From: Morinoia aosen
Lineage: Eukaryota; Arthropoda; Malacostraca; Amphipoda; Talitridae
Direction: 5' to 3'
Length of the DNA: 64,000 nt
NCBI GenBank assembly: GCA_030386875.1
Contig: CM059566.1
Span: forward strand, 38,848,068-38,912,067
A program made the translations under genes and the position numbers. Below the pieces are notes generated by a model. The model was not told the origin of the DNA. It did not search any database and saw nothing but the letters and a program-made list of their open reading frames with translations. This document shows positions 35,179 through 47,038 of the stretch, one piece after another; the stretch's first letter is position 1, and each line of letters begins with the position of its first letter.

Positions 35179-37423
35179 ATGTCTGCCGCACATATCAGCA
35201 CCAATCCTGAAGCTCACAAGCTCGTCACTGAAGAGTCTTTAAAGGCAGCTCTTTTGAAAGACAAAGGCCCTGATGCTAAATTTAAGTCTTATGAAATTCT
35301 TGATTTTTGTAGTAAGGGTGACAACTACGCGTGTTTTGTTACGAGTGTAAAGGTCACTTTCGTTCTTGGGGGCGAAGAGAATCATGAATCATACGTGGCA
35401 AAGTTGAACCATTGCAATAAGATGGAAGCGTTTGAATTGTTTTGCGAGATTGCGTTCGAAAAAGAAGGAAAATTTTACAAGACGTTAATCCCTGATTTAA
35501 ATAATGTGTTGAAAAGACTTAGTTTACCATCACTTAAGTTTGTTCCATGTTATTTTATTTCTTTTGAGCCTGGGAGACAAGTCATTTTACTCGCCGACAA
35601 AAGACAAGAAGGGTTCAAAATGGCCAGTCGTCTCGTTGGGCTAGAAGATGATCACGTCGTTTTGGCTGTAAAAGAACTTGCTCGCTTGCACGCTGTTTCG
35701 GTAATCCTCGTTGATGATTTGGGCGATGAAGAAACGCGGGAAAAATACGATTTTTTGAAGGATGTCTTCAGCGCGGACGAGACAGGCGCCATGGCAAAGT
35801 TCAATGAAGATTTTTTGATCGGGAACGTCTACAATGGAGCCAGAGTTGCAGAGCGAATAGCAGGGTACGAAAAAGTGTCGGCATGGCTCAAAGAGCAAGC
35901 TACAACTGCCAGCCAAACTCTAGCAGCCATTTCAGATGAGTGCGATCCCAAGTTCCGTGTCATCTGCCACGGCGACTGCTGGACCAACAACCTTCTGTTC
36001 AGGTGAAGTCTCACTTCTCGTCTCGGATAACTGTTGGGTTTTGGTTCTCAGGCGCCACTGGCGACCACGCTTTGATTAGTGTGATGAACTGATTGGTGCT
36101 ATTATAGCGTGAGGTCTACCGCCTTACATCGCTTATCCAGGTGCAGTTTGAGATGTACAAATTAAGTGCTTCTCTCTAAATTAAATGCATGGAAATAAGT
36201 AATATTCATTAGTAACATAACCTAACCTAACCTCACGCTATAGCACTAGCTAGAGGTACATCTCATGCTACAGTGTGGTAGACCTCACTCTATAGCAGCA
36301 CCAACTGATTCGTCGTGCAGTGATAACCTTTAATCGGTTCATCTTTGCTAAGTAATCTATTATTTCTGTATCGAAATTTGTAGTTACGAAACATACATAC
36401 GGTTAATCCTTAGAACAATTAAGTGGAAAAGTTTTAATTGAAGGAGTGCCTGACTTGAATGAATTTTGTATACCAGCAATTCAAGCATTCATTGCGCATA
36501 ATTTGCGTACATTTTTACAGAAATTTTGAATTACACTTGTCACAGTATTTTTTTTCGAAAAGAGATGGAACAACATCACTATTCATCAATAATTCCGCTA
36601 AAATTTAAACGCGTCTTTCGTAATTGAGTGAGAAAATAACTCAAATTTATGAGTTTATTTATCATTGATATCTATTCGTACCTCGACACTGTTTTCCATT
36701 GGCTTCATTGACTGGCTGCGATCTTCAGTCCTTGGCATTCAAATTCCAAATGGGATAGGAACTTGAATCATTTTTGTGGTAACTTAATGGATGCACTGTT
36801 ATGAAATTGAAGTCAAGGACTTCTATTCCTAATGGTAGTTTGGTAAGAGTGTTCTCCAATTTTGGGTCAAATAGGTCTCTAGGTATTGATAATTCTCGTT
36901 CTAACCTGCAGTGTTGTTTTTATGATGGAACTTTTCTGTAATTCTGTAATTCGCTCGAAGGTATGAAGATGGGAAGGTTGCTGACGTCTGCCTGCTAGAC
37001 CTGCAAGTCAGCCGGCAAGCCTCACTTGCGCTAGACCTGAATTATTTCTTCTTCACGAGCCTCAACGGAGACACGAGGAAAAAAGGCCTGGAGTCCTACC
37101 TCACCGCCTACTACAACACCTTCAAAGAGGTGTTCGACGCTGCCAAGAAGCCCATGAAGTTCACACGGGAGGAGCTTTACGCTGAGTACCGAAACAAGAA
37201 CCTCTTTGGCCTTCTGATGGCCATCATGGTAGTGCCTGTGATGTTGATGGAATCCACTGATATCCCGGATCTGAAAGACGTAGGAAAAGATAATTTAAAA
37301 CAGTTAATGGAGAAACAGCAACAGAAAGTGCTGGACATGGTCGACGTGAGTCCTGTACTGCGACCTCGATTACTGGACATGTTTGACGAAATGATAGAAT
37401 ACGGAACGATTAAGATTGAATGA
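35179..37423 (+). CDS. EcKinase-like (CHK) small-molecule kinase, copy B1
   Basis: Exons 35179-36002 and 36961-37423 give 428 residues. ATG 35179 (MSAAHIS) follows CAAG and an acceptor at 35135. The same key residues as the other copies are seen: GDNYACFV, YVAKLNHC, HGDCWTNNLLF and DLQ after the splice. Subfamily B is recognised by T.EE near residue 16, LADKR, VSRQAS after DLQ, and a 958-bp intron that holds the MITE at 36095-36302. The exon 2 acceptor (TTCGCTCGAAG) has a poor pyrimidine tract. A polyadenylation signal AATAAA lies at 37619, about 195 bases after the stop. Family knowledge: phosphotransferase acting on small hydroxylated compounds such as ecdysteroids. The specific substrate cannot be read from the sequence. 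Confidence 0.9.
36095..36302. mobile_element. MITE W in the B1 intron, perfect 8-bp target duplication
   Basis: Ends GGTGCTATTATAGCGTGAGG / complement of GGTGCTGCTATAGAGTGAGG form inverted repeats of about 26 bp. AACTGATT flanks both sides (36087-36094 and 36303-36310, 8 of 8). Inside are CCTAACCTAACCT and a further inverted copy of the TATAGCGTGAGG word (36231-36248). Non-coding; mobilised, if at all, by a transposase elsewhere. Like X and Y it begins GG and makes 8-bp duplications. Confidence 0.8.
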
Positions 37424-37618
37424 TCTCCAAATCGGCTAAGAATGGGAAGTGATTTTTGAATTGGGTTTCCAATTACAGTCTTTAATTTTGTACAAGTAGT
37501 TATTCATTTTTATTCACTTGCGATTCGTTGTAACAGACGCGCATCAATTCAATCATAATTATGCTTCAGTTTACGACATTCAAAAAACGTAATTAAGCTC
37601 TATTAGTGTTGAAATTGC

Positions 37619-37624
37619 AATAAA
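37619..37624 (+). terminator. Polyadenylation signal of B1
   Basis: AATAAA about 195 bases after the B1 stop, followed by a T/G-rich stretch (TCTTGTGATTTCCTTGGTGTTGTTT region). This is the only kinase copy in the window with a canonical signal at a usual distance. Confidence 0.55.
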
Positions 37625-38775
37625 TTACATTCTCTTGTGATTTCCTTGGTGTTGTTTGGCATCTTCTGTATCATTTTGTCGTCAAATTTATCATATTTAA
37701 GGAATTTCCAATTGCGTACTTGAATTTTTGTCTTCAACTCAGTCATTTTTCTGTTGTACGATTTTTTGTGTATTGGCTTGCGAAGGATAATTCCGGTATA
37801 CCTAATCTATTACTAAATTTTTCTTGTTTGCACATTTGATTCAGAAAAAGAAGTTATTATTTATTTCATCAAGTGAACTTGAAGTCACTCTGCTGTGGAT
37901 CTCAAGTTTTTTATGACACTTTCAGAGAATAGGTTTAATTTTTTTTTTCTCATTCGCGTAGAATATTGGTTAGTTTTTGTGATACATTTCACTTCTTCGT
38001 CAGATATACCCTTTCAGAAAATTGTATTCCCTCATTTTCTCATTGAGGCAGTTACTCAAACATGAATACTGTTTGATCCTGTCAAATTTTCATAAACTGA
38101 TAAATGACGCTTCAGCTGCGCATGGTTACGTGCTTCGTAGAACATTGAGTTTCTGTTAACGTTTATGGACGTATCATATCTCTAAGGGCACTGAAACTAA
38201 GAAAAATCTTTAGATTAAATAATGCTTCAAGCAGCATGATTACTTACCCTCGTACATACCCCTTGATATAAATACGGTCAACCATAATGTTAGCTCAAGG
38301 GTGTAACTTGCAATGAGAGCACCCACGGTCTCGACCCACTTTAGCGGAATGCTAATTATTCACTCGTCTAAGTGAGAGCCAACAAGCATGTGAACAAGCC
38401 CAACAAAATGTGATGAATTCGTCAGTCATACAATATCACTCTACGAGATAATTTGGCGCTTATTTTTAAGCTAGCAATCGTGTTAGTTCTGCAACCGACC
38501 ATATTCTGTGTTGTGTGCAATTGACCACTTAACTCTAGCGACCACCGCCATTGTTATCTTCCCCAAACAGCACTCGGTGTTGACGCTCAAATTGATGTAG
38601 TTACTCTTCGGTTATTATACCTTGCGTTATTTTGGATGCATCGTTTCGAAGGACTAACTGTTCGCCTATAAGTTAGAATCACACCTACTTAATTCAGACT
38701 CATACTTTTGCTTTATGCGTTGGTTCCCAATGTAGTTCATAACAATTAATTTAGAAATATTTCTATTTATTAATA
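37625..38775. other. No gene seen
   Basis: AT-rich intergenic sequence with no open frame or repeat that I can assign. Confidence 0.4.
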
Positions 38776-39380
38776 TAAGCAACTTATTTACCACAAGCGA
38801 TTCATCAGTACATATATTGCTTCTCAAGTCTAGAACAATGGACACATTTGAAAACAGCTCCTTGAGGCCCGAATAAGTTCAACGACTTTAAGGGTTTCCT
38901 GTTATCAACACAATTTTAAGGTGTACAATTATGTTTAACCTAATTCACTCGACCTAATCGCACGCTAGACTTATCGAAAAATGATTCAAGATTCGATGCT
39001 TAATTTAACATCAATAGATATTTAGGGCTAGATGAGAACAGTATATTCTAGAAAATACTTTTAGAACAATTTAAACAATTTAAACAATTTATTTACCACA
39101 GGTGATACAGAGGTAGAATGTTTCTTAAGTCTAGTACAATGGTTAAATTTGAGTATAGCTACCTGTGGGCCCGAATAAGTTCAGCGACTTCTAGGGCATC
39201 CTATCATCACGTTATTCTAAGGTGTACAATAATGTTTAACCTAGTTTACTTAACCTAGTTTCGCATTAGACTGATCATTGAGATAATTTACTCGATATTT
39301 TATGCTGTATTTTACAATATAGGTCAAATCGGCTATATTTAACAGTATGTTCGATAAAACGATTCAAGAGCAGACTGAAG
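38776..39380. repeat. Tandem duplication of about 300 bp beside a LINE
   Basis: Two imperfect copies in direct order: about 38776-39075 and 39080-39380. Shared words include TATTTACCACA, CCCGAATAAGTTCA, CGACTT, AAGGTGTACAAT, ATGTTTAACCTA. It lies directly beyond the 3' end of the minus-strand LINE at 39470 and may be its duplicated 3' untranslated region. Confidence 0.65.
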
Positions 39381-39469
39381 ATCGGTTATGTTACCCAAAG
39401 CAAGTTACATTATTACATTATCATTAGTTACATGTAGGAGGCAAGATTTGACATGGTGATCTTACACGA

Positions 39470-41818
39470 CTAGTATTCTGATAGGAAGTGAGACTCAAGA
39501 TGTCTTTTGAATACTTTGTACGAATTACATTTACGGATCTCCGCAGGTATAGAGTTCCAAGTTTTGGTTCCAACGAAGAGGATACTGTGTTGCGACCGGG
39601 CCTTCGAATAATAAGGAAGCATGAATTTACTTCTATTTCGGGTTAAATGGTTGTGATGACCAGTTTGCGCAGTCAATAATTGTCTTAGGCTATTGTCGCC
39701 ATCATTTCTTAGTGTTTTGTAAATGAAATTACAGATGGAGATTTTGTAGAGATCCGAAAGTTTAAGTATTTGTAAATTTTTGAAAGAATAATTTGTGTGA
39801 GCTTTATATTCTAGGTTCTTTACCGCTCTGACAGCTCTTTTCTGCAGAGTAAAAATTTTGTTGGTTTTATTTTTATCAGTTCCGTGCCACGCTTCTATTC
39901 CGTATTGCAAGTATGGAGAAAAAAGCGTTCGGTAGAGCATTTGTAAAGCTGTTTCAGTCAGAAAATTTTTAAATTTATTCAGGATTCCGATGGATTTTGA
40001 TAATTTAGAACTAATATGAGTGATGTGCTCTTTGAAGGTCAGATGTTTATCTACTATGATGCCCAGAAACTTACATGAGTTGGTTTCTTCGATTTCACCT
40101 TCGCCAATTTTAATGCATGGAAGAGATACATCTTTCTTGTATGAGAATGTAATATAATTTGTTTTATCAATATTAAGGCTTATTTTATTAGCTTTGAGCC
40201 ACGATGAAACCTTATGAAGTTCATTATATATACTCTCCACAATCATAGCGGGATTTTGGTTCGGAAGGACCGCAGAAAGCGTACTGTCATCGGCAAAAAG
40301 TATGAATTTGAAGAATGATGTAGATTTTACAATATCATTGATAAAAATCAGAAACAGGAGAGGCCCAAGAACATATCTTTGTGGAACTCCATGGCTAATT
40401 GTCTGTGGGTCTGATTTTGCGTCGTCAATGACAACGTATTGCTTCCGATTTGTTAGGTATGATCTGAACCAATCATGGGCAATCCCTCGAATGCCATAAC
40501 AGTGTAGTTTCGAGAGTAGTATTTTATGGTCCACACAATCGAATGCTTTTCGAAAGTCAAGAAATACAGAGAAGACAAGCTTTCCTTCATCTATATTAGA
40601 ATAGAGGAATTGTAAATGATTTAATATAGCCTGTGTTGCTGATTTTTTAGAGCGAAAGCCGTATTGTTTATCGTAAAGAAATGATTTTTGTTCAAAATAA
40701 GAGTGCACTTTTTTGTACACAATCTTTTCGAATGCTTTGCTAATAATTGGTAGTACGGAGATAGGTCGATAATTGTTTACACAGGTTTTTTCACCACTTT
40801 TAAAGATAGGGGTTACTCTAGCAACTTTGAGGGAGTTCGGGAAAGTGCCTAGTGAGAGAGACTGGTTAATAATATTTGATATCAGCGGGGCTACAATGTC
40901 AGCAATAACTTTAAGTACTTTAGTCGGAAACGTTTGTAGCCCACTCGATTTATTTTTCATGTTGTTTATGCACGTAATTACATCGGAGGAGTTTGTAGGC
41001 GTAAAGTAAAAGGAGTTGGGTTCTCGAATATGATCCATAAATTCCAGGTGATCAGTAGGTTCACTTGGAATACCATCAGCTATAGTTTTCCCTACGTTTA
41101 CGAAGAAGTTGTTAAAGAGATTAGCAATTTCTTTCTTCTCATGGTATTTCACATTCTCTTAAATGACATATTCAATTTTCTTTTTATCGGCATTATTCGG
41201 TTTACAGCAAGAGTTAAGGAGACGCCAAGTCTTTTTAACGTCAGTTTTGAATTGAGTAAACTTGAGCGTAAAGTAGTTCTTTTTTGATGTTCTTATCTGG
41301 TTTGTTACATAGTTTCTGAATCGGTTATATGTTTCTCTAGATATTCGCCCTTCGCAAAGGAGGGCTAGGTACGCTTGACGTTTCTTTATATTTATTACGA
41401 TGTCTCTAGTAATCCAGGGCTTTTGTTTATTTTTCGGGGTAACTGTACGAGTTACAATTGGGCAACACTGATTGTATGCGGTCATTATAGTTTCAGTCAA
41501 CTTTACCACTGCATCATCAATGCTCGTAGCATTATAATTTTGTTGAGAGATGTGCAGTGTAGGCATTGATTCTTCTAGAACGGTGCGCATTTCTTCAAGA
41601 TTTGATTCGTTTATTTTACGATATGAGTAAGTTTCAGCCCGTGCCTTGGTGCAAGCAATATAGACATTTTTCTTAATAAGAAAAACTGGGAAGTGATCTG
41701 ATAAGTCAGAAGTAATTACTCCAGCAAGAAAATCACTTGGGTCTGTCATAAAGATATTGTCAAGCAGCGTAGCACACTCTGAGGAGCAGCGTAGCTCACT
41801 CTGAGGGCATCTTAGCAT
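39470..41818 (-). mobile_element. LINE of the CR1/L2/jockey group, 5' truncated
   Basis: Reading right to left: the end of an endonuclease (LLDNIFM, SDLSDHFPVF), a linker, then reverse transcriptase with NYRPISVLP, KQYGFRSKKSATQA, VFLDFRKAFDCVDH, GVPQRYVLGPLLFL and FADDSTL, then a C-terminal zone with YGIEAWHGT and TKTWNSIP. One in-frame stop (TAA, 41159-41161) separates the linker from the RT frame; no other break is seen. Where the family normally has GVPQGSVLGP this copy has QRY. The exact clade is not certain. It lies between kinase copies B1 and A2. Confidence 0.78.
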
Positions 41819-43843
41819 CAGACTTTAGGTCTATGTCATTAATCACCGTAAATTACGCTACCAAAATGAATCGTATAGCAGAAAAGATTTGACTTGATTA
41901 CCTTATGTGACTAATATCTCGATAGAAATAGGGATTCAAGATTCATTTTGAAAGCTCTGTAGGAACTTTTTCACGGATCTGACCCGGGATTTCGATTTCA
42001 AAATGAAACTGTCGAGTAATTACGTATTAAAAAGAGATATATTTTTGTGATGTTACTCTCGATCTCCCGACTTAGCCAGCCCATTAAGTTGGTGTTTTTA
42101 AATCGCTTATCTTTAACCCATTAACTCTGGTGTTCAACCTGTTAACAAAGAATGGATCCTAATTTATAATCAGAGAGAAGATAATATACTGGGTACAATC
42201 CCTGTTCACTCATATGTATTTCTCGAAAACAATTATTCCCACTTATTATGATAACGATAAATTTCAGAATAAATTATGTTTTCCCTGCAGGTTATTTGTT
42301 AATTTTTTCTTCCATTACACCTTGTGACGGGTTTTTATAGGTTTTATGATTGCTCGACATTCGCGGTACACGGTGTGAATTTTTTCTGTTTTTTTTTCTG
42401 AAAAGTGCTTCGCTTACATTGACTCTTTTCCTCTATTATTATCTCTAAACGCCCTCAAACCTCATTTTAGTGGAGCCGAACGCTTCTTTACTCTTGATTA
42501 CCCTCGAAACCTCCGATGACGACATCCCTCTTCAAAATTTTAAGCCCACTCTTGAAGCCCTGTTTTTAAGTATGAGAAAGTTAAGCAGACCAGGTTCATG
42601 TACTTTAGCCCATTCAAACTCGTATTTACATTGTTGGCATTCTTCGAGAGCTCTGGCGACCTAAAATAACATTGTTGTCTCAAACTCTTATGTTTTGACA
42701 ACCATCTATATGTACGAATCAAAGAAGTACTACAAAGTAGGAATGCGTTTGACTAACGTAACTCATAAAGATCCTAGGCTAAGAGATATGCCCTTATCAA
42801 ATGACGAAGCATCTGCTTACAATTATTCAGAAAATTTCTTGCATCATGAGTATTTAATACAAAGAACGCAGACATGTCAGGTCTCACTCATGGAATGAAC
42901 GCTGATGTTGCTTACTCTCGATGCCAATTGAAAACCAAGCCATACCCTCGGCGCCCTCGATCTACTCACCTCTACCCTGCTTCTCTACCCATCTCCTACA
43001 AAGGTTACCCCGTCATCGAGTTGCCACGTCGCTTCGAAGTACAGTATATATTTCGATACTTTTGCAGTTTTGGTCACGTTGAATTTTAACACTCTACAGC
43101 ATTTAGATGTAGAACTTAGTTCCTCGTTTATTAATCTAGATTGTGGGTATTTCTACCAGCTAACTTCCAGTAATCGCCCAAGTCGTTCACTTCAGAACAC
43201 GTTAGTTCTTAATCTTTCAGAAATGGCTAGTCTTAAATGCTTACCCTCAGGTAGTCAGGGAGAACGAGCAGAGGAGTGAACGTAAAAAAATTACTTATAA
43301 GAGGGATTTGCCTTATGATGATGCCCTCGCACCTTGTGGTTAGTCAAAAAAACGAGCGTGTTAGGCTCTGGGATCACGTCTATCACGTCTATTATATCGT
43401 ACTTCATTTGCTCCAAAACTTCCTACAAAGATGGGAAGACTACTTTACATCCAATTTACATTAATTGACATTTTTCATAATTAACCAATCTCTCTGTCTT
43501 CACTCAACGACCCGCAGTAGGAAGTGAAAAAATGAGTCCTGATAATAACAATGTGTCTAATTATGCTTCTCTCACAACAGCTTTGTGATATGTAGTGCAC
43601 CATTATCCCTCAATTTCAAATTGTGATGTAAGCGCTTTTTTTGAATCTTGAATTCCCTCCGTAAGTGAAAAGCGAGTGCGAAAGAGAGATCAATGCGAAA
43701 TAGAAAAGATTGACAATAATCATGACGAAACTGAACATGTGTTATTTAATGATTGCCTTAGAAATACGGCGATATTGATACACTCGATACGCTCGCCAAT
43801 AAAAATCATCTGACCATATCATTCATTAAATGAATTATCTAAT
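41819..43843. other. No gene seen
   Basis: Non-coding. A short direct duplication (AGCGTAGC.CACTCTGAGG) marks the 5' edge of the LINE at 41765-41812. Short open frames around 42470-43460 show no family features. Confidence 0.4.
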
Positions 43844-45473
43844 TGTGGTGATCCCAGCGGCAAGCCGCGGACCCCCACAAGACCTGAGAAAAGCTGCCTC
43901 CAGACTACAACCGCATCCGTTCCAGAGCACCTCCGGACCCGAAGCGCCTAGTCAACCAAACACGGGACCTGAGAGAAGCCGCCTCGCGACTATGAGAAAA
44001 GGTGCCCGTAACCTACAACGGCTTCCTGCCGCCAGCACCACAGGCCCACAAACTCGCGACCAATCAGGACTCACGCCCGGACTCAGGGCTTGCACTCGAG
44101 GCCTACATAAGGCGACCCCAACAAGGCTCGCACTCACTCAAGCCCTCGTCCTCGTTCAAGTCACATCTCCAGCACCAGCCTCGTGTTCCTGCATCTAGCT
44201 TCCGAGATCGACTTTGTCTCTCGCGTACCTGCACCAAGCTCCGGAGACCGGCCCTGCCTATCGACGCCCCAAGGTGTTGCAAGGTCTTAAACCTAGTAGC
44301 GTCTTGACGCTTCAAGGTGTTTCAAAGCCTTAAAAAAGTCACGTTGCAACGCCCCGCGCCGGCGTCGTCGGCCAAGCCTCTCTACGACATCTCTCGCCCG
44401 CTCCGGCCGGCTAGCTTCGCCGTAGCTACTTATCAGCTACAACGGTGAACCGCGTGGCGGCCGGGCCCGACCCAGCTGACTAGCCTCGTCTCGGCGCCCC
44501 GCTAGCACCAGCTGACCTGTTCGTAACAGTTGCACGACGTAGCACCAATCATCACGTCTCGCCGCTGCGTTCGTAAGTAGCGTCCTCGCGGACGTTACTC
44601 GCTATTGGTGCTTGTTTCATTCATTACGTAAATTCTCGCATAGTATTGTATTTCAATCATCACGTATTAGTGCTATTCTCGCATAGGATTGTGTTTCAAT
44701 CATTACGTAATTTACGTCATTTTCGAATAGGATGGTATTTCAATCATCACGTATTAGTACTATTCTCGCATAGGATTGTGTTTCAATCATTACGTCATTC
44801 CCGAATAGGATTGTGCTTCAATCATCACGTATTTGTGCTATTCTCGCATAGGATTGTGTTTCAATCATTACGTCATTCCCGAATAGGATTGTGCTTCAAT
44901 CATCACGTATTTGTGCTATTCTCGCGTAGGATTGTGTTTCAATCATTACGTCATTCCCGAATAAGATTGTGCTTCAATCATCACGTATTTGTGCTATTCT
45001 CGCATAGGATTGTGTTTCAATCATTACGTCATTCCCGAATAGGATTGTGCTTCAATCATCACGTATTTGTGCTATTCTCGCATAGGATTGTGTTTCAATT
45101 TATGTCATTCTCGAATAGGATTGTACTCCAATCACCACATATTTGTGCTATTCTCACATAGGATTGTGTTTCAATCATTACGTACTTCTCGAATAGTATT
45201 GTATTTCAACCATCACGTATCAGTGCTGTGTTCCAATCATTACGTGATTTACGAGTAACGAACAGTGCTCATAGTAGTCACCGAGGGCCCAGTGTAATGG
45301 TCCGTGTTCCGTGTACCTGACAGTCACCAATATAATTACCGTGTTACCCCCGTGTTGTCCATATCCTGCCGAATACGGTTGTACCTCAGGCACTCGCTTC
45401 GGGCTATCCTATCACGAAAAAGATAGCTCAAAGTCTGCCCGAAGCGTGTTGCAGCCTGGGGGAGAACACCACA
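43844..45473. mobile_element. Solo LTR, 1.63 kb, with internal tandem array
   Basis: Begins TGTGGTGATCCC and ends GAACACCACA, so the outer TGTGGTG/CACCACA are perfect inverted ends, and TAAT flanks both sides (43840-43843 and 45474-45477). The left 800 bp are GC-rich, unlike the AT-rich surroundings; the middle is the 78-bp array. No gag or pol frame is inside, so it is best read as a solo LTR left after recombination between two LTRs. Orientation and family are not established. The 4-bp duplication is at the low end for LTR elements. Confidence 0.65.
44640..45240. repeat. 78-bp tandem array inside the solo LTR
   Basis: GATTGTGCTTCAATC starts at 44809, 44887, 44965 and 45043, an exact 78-bp period. 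Each unit holds two similar halves (ATTGTGTTTCAATCATTACG and ATTGTGCTTCAATCATCACG). About seven units with divergent ends. Since 78 is a multiple of three the array leaves a long open frame, which is not evidence for a protein. Confidence 0.9.
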
Positions 45474-45477
45474 TAAT

Positions 45478-47010
45478 TTTATCAACATAATTTGTCTCAT
45501 TTAAGACTGGTGGCCGCGTATGCTAGATTTCTCATTGAAATTATTCATATAGGAACATAATTCGAGTCATGTGAAAGAGACGTATGGCATCTGATGTTGC
45601 TACGATAAGATCCCGACATCCATTTAAAATATGGAACCCTAAAATCTCTTGCAACAGAATATGAATAAAACAACTTGGAAGAGGAGAATCGTAACAACTG
45701 ATGCAACGGTGGTGGATTGTGACAGTTTGTTTACATCAGCGACCTAAATGTATGACTTAAAACTTAAATATTCTGTCTTGTTCTACTCGCCCTGATGTAA
45801 ATAACGATAGCTGCATCGACTTCGCTCCTGAAGTTAACAATACAAGAAATGCTTTCTCGCTCAAATTAAGTCATTAATCAAATTAAGTTATATGATCTAC
45901 ATATATGATCCAGTTATGAGATCTAGTTATAAGGCTTTGACGATATCAATTATAGAGAATAAAAACGTGCATTTGCCAAGCTCTCAAAATTCGACTCATC
46001 ACGTTCATATGCTGACTGTCGACCAAGCTCCGAAGAACCCCATGCTTTCCAGAATGTTGAGACGAGCAGGGTTATGGTGATCACGTGTTCACGGAGTTAT
46101 GGTGTCTATTTTTTCTACAATCATTCTATGTGTTTAGTTCAAAAATAATAACAGAACCAGACAACCTTCGTTTCCTTTAGTTTAGTATCTTTTTCGCACC
46201 ATGGGTGTGGTAGAATTTCATCCGTTTGACGCCAGCTTGATTGGAAATTACAATTGTTACATGAACTCTCACTCATACCCAGTCAAATTTTTCGCCGCGG
46301 AGCATGCATGTTTTTCGCTGCCTAAGCGATTTAATTACCTGGGCGGCGAAAAACAGGAATGCAGGCAGCGAAAAAGTTAGACTGGGTATGATTGTATAGA
46401 CAAACTTTTAAACATAGCAACATTCCCTCAAAACTTTGACTACACAGAATTGAACTGAATTTCAATATTTAACTCAAATTAAAATCGTTTTTAGTAGTCA
46501 ATTTTATTGAAACAAAGATTAAATAGATCGTGTCTTCATTTAATTTTGATTAAACATTAATGAAAAGTGAGTTTGTGACTACTGGTTGGTTAGCAGCATA
46601 ATCAAAATCCCCCAATGAGCACCGGTGGCTCACGTCGCGAAGCGCTAAGGATTGCAACAATATGGTCGCCATTCCTTGATCAATTACGTTGAATTATCCC
46701 ATCTGTAATAATTTTTCTTACGCAATTCTTTAAACTTGCTTGCGTATGCTTATCAACGCAGGGTGAATTAACACCCGTAAAATTACGAGTAAGAGATGTG
46801 TCACACGATGTGTAATTATCAGTTGAAGTCTTTGAGAATGTACTAATTATATAATTATTGAATAAATATCTTGAAATATCTTGCCTACTATAGCCCAATG
46901 TATTACTAGGGTAAATTAATCCCTGGTTTAGGGTAGGAATTTCCCCTCTGTAGAGTGCGTCGAGGTCATGGTAGACCATGGTCGCGGATGCGCACTGCGC
47001 AGTTCAGATG
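45478..47010. other. No gene seen; palindrome Z1 lies inside
   Basis: AT-rich. Apart from the palindrome at 46271-46393 no structure is assigned. A 99-codon minus-strand frame (46680-46979) has no recognisable features. Confidence 0.4.
46271..46393. repeat. Palindrome Z1, about 123 bp
   Basis: TCATACCCAGTC...TTTTTCGCCGC at the left pairs with ...GCAGCGAAAAAGTTAGACTGGGTATGA at the right, with ATGCATGTTTTTCGC in the stem and a small AT loop. A relative (Z2) is at 58949-59055, sharing AGTCTAACTTTTTCGCC and GCATGCATGTTTT. It is a small foldback MITE family. Target duplication not found. Confidence 0.75.
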
Positions 47011-47012
47011 TG

Positions 47013-47038
47013 TCAGTGTAGTACAGTGTGTCGGCGAG
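47013..47038 (+). promoter_or_regulatory. Candidate initiator and leader exon of A2
   Basis: TCAGTG at 47013-47018 in a GC-richer patch is followed by a strong donor (GGCGAG|GTGAGTG) at 47038/47039. The partner acceptor would be TTTTGAGCAG ending at 47680, 14 bases before the A2 start codon. Motif-based inference. Confidence 0.3.

Noticed and set aside
44646-45161. A 171-codon open frame with a repeated FNHHVFVLFSHRIVFQSLRH-like motif
   Set aside because: It is the 78-bp tandem array read as protein; 78 is divisible by three, so an open frame persists without coding function.
44640-45240. CRISPR-like array
   Set aside because: Units are contiguous near-identical repeats without unique spacers, in a eukaryotic LTR.
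46680-46979. 99-codon minus-strand frame upstream of A2
   Set aside because: No family features, AT-rich, no splice or promoter context.
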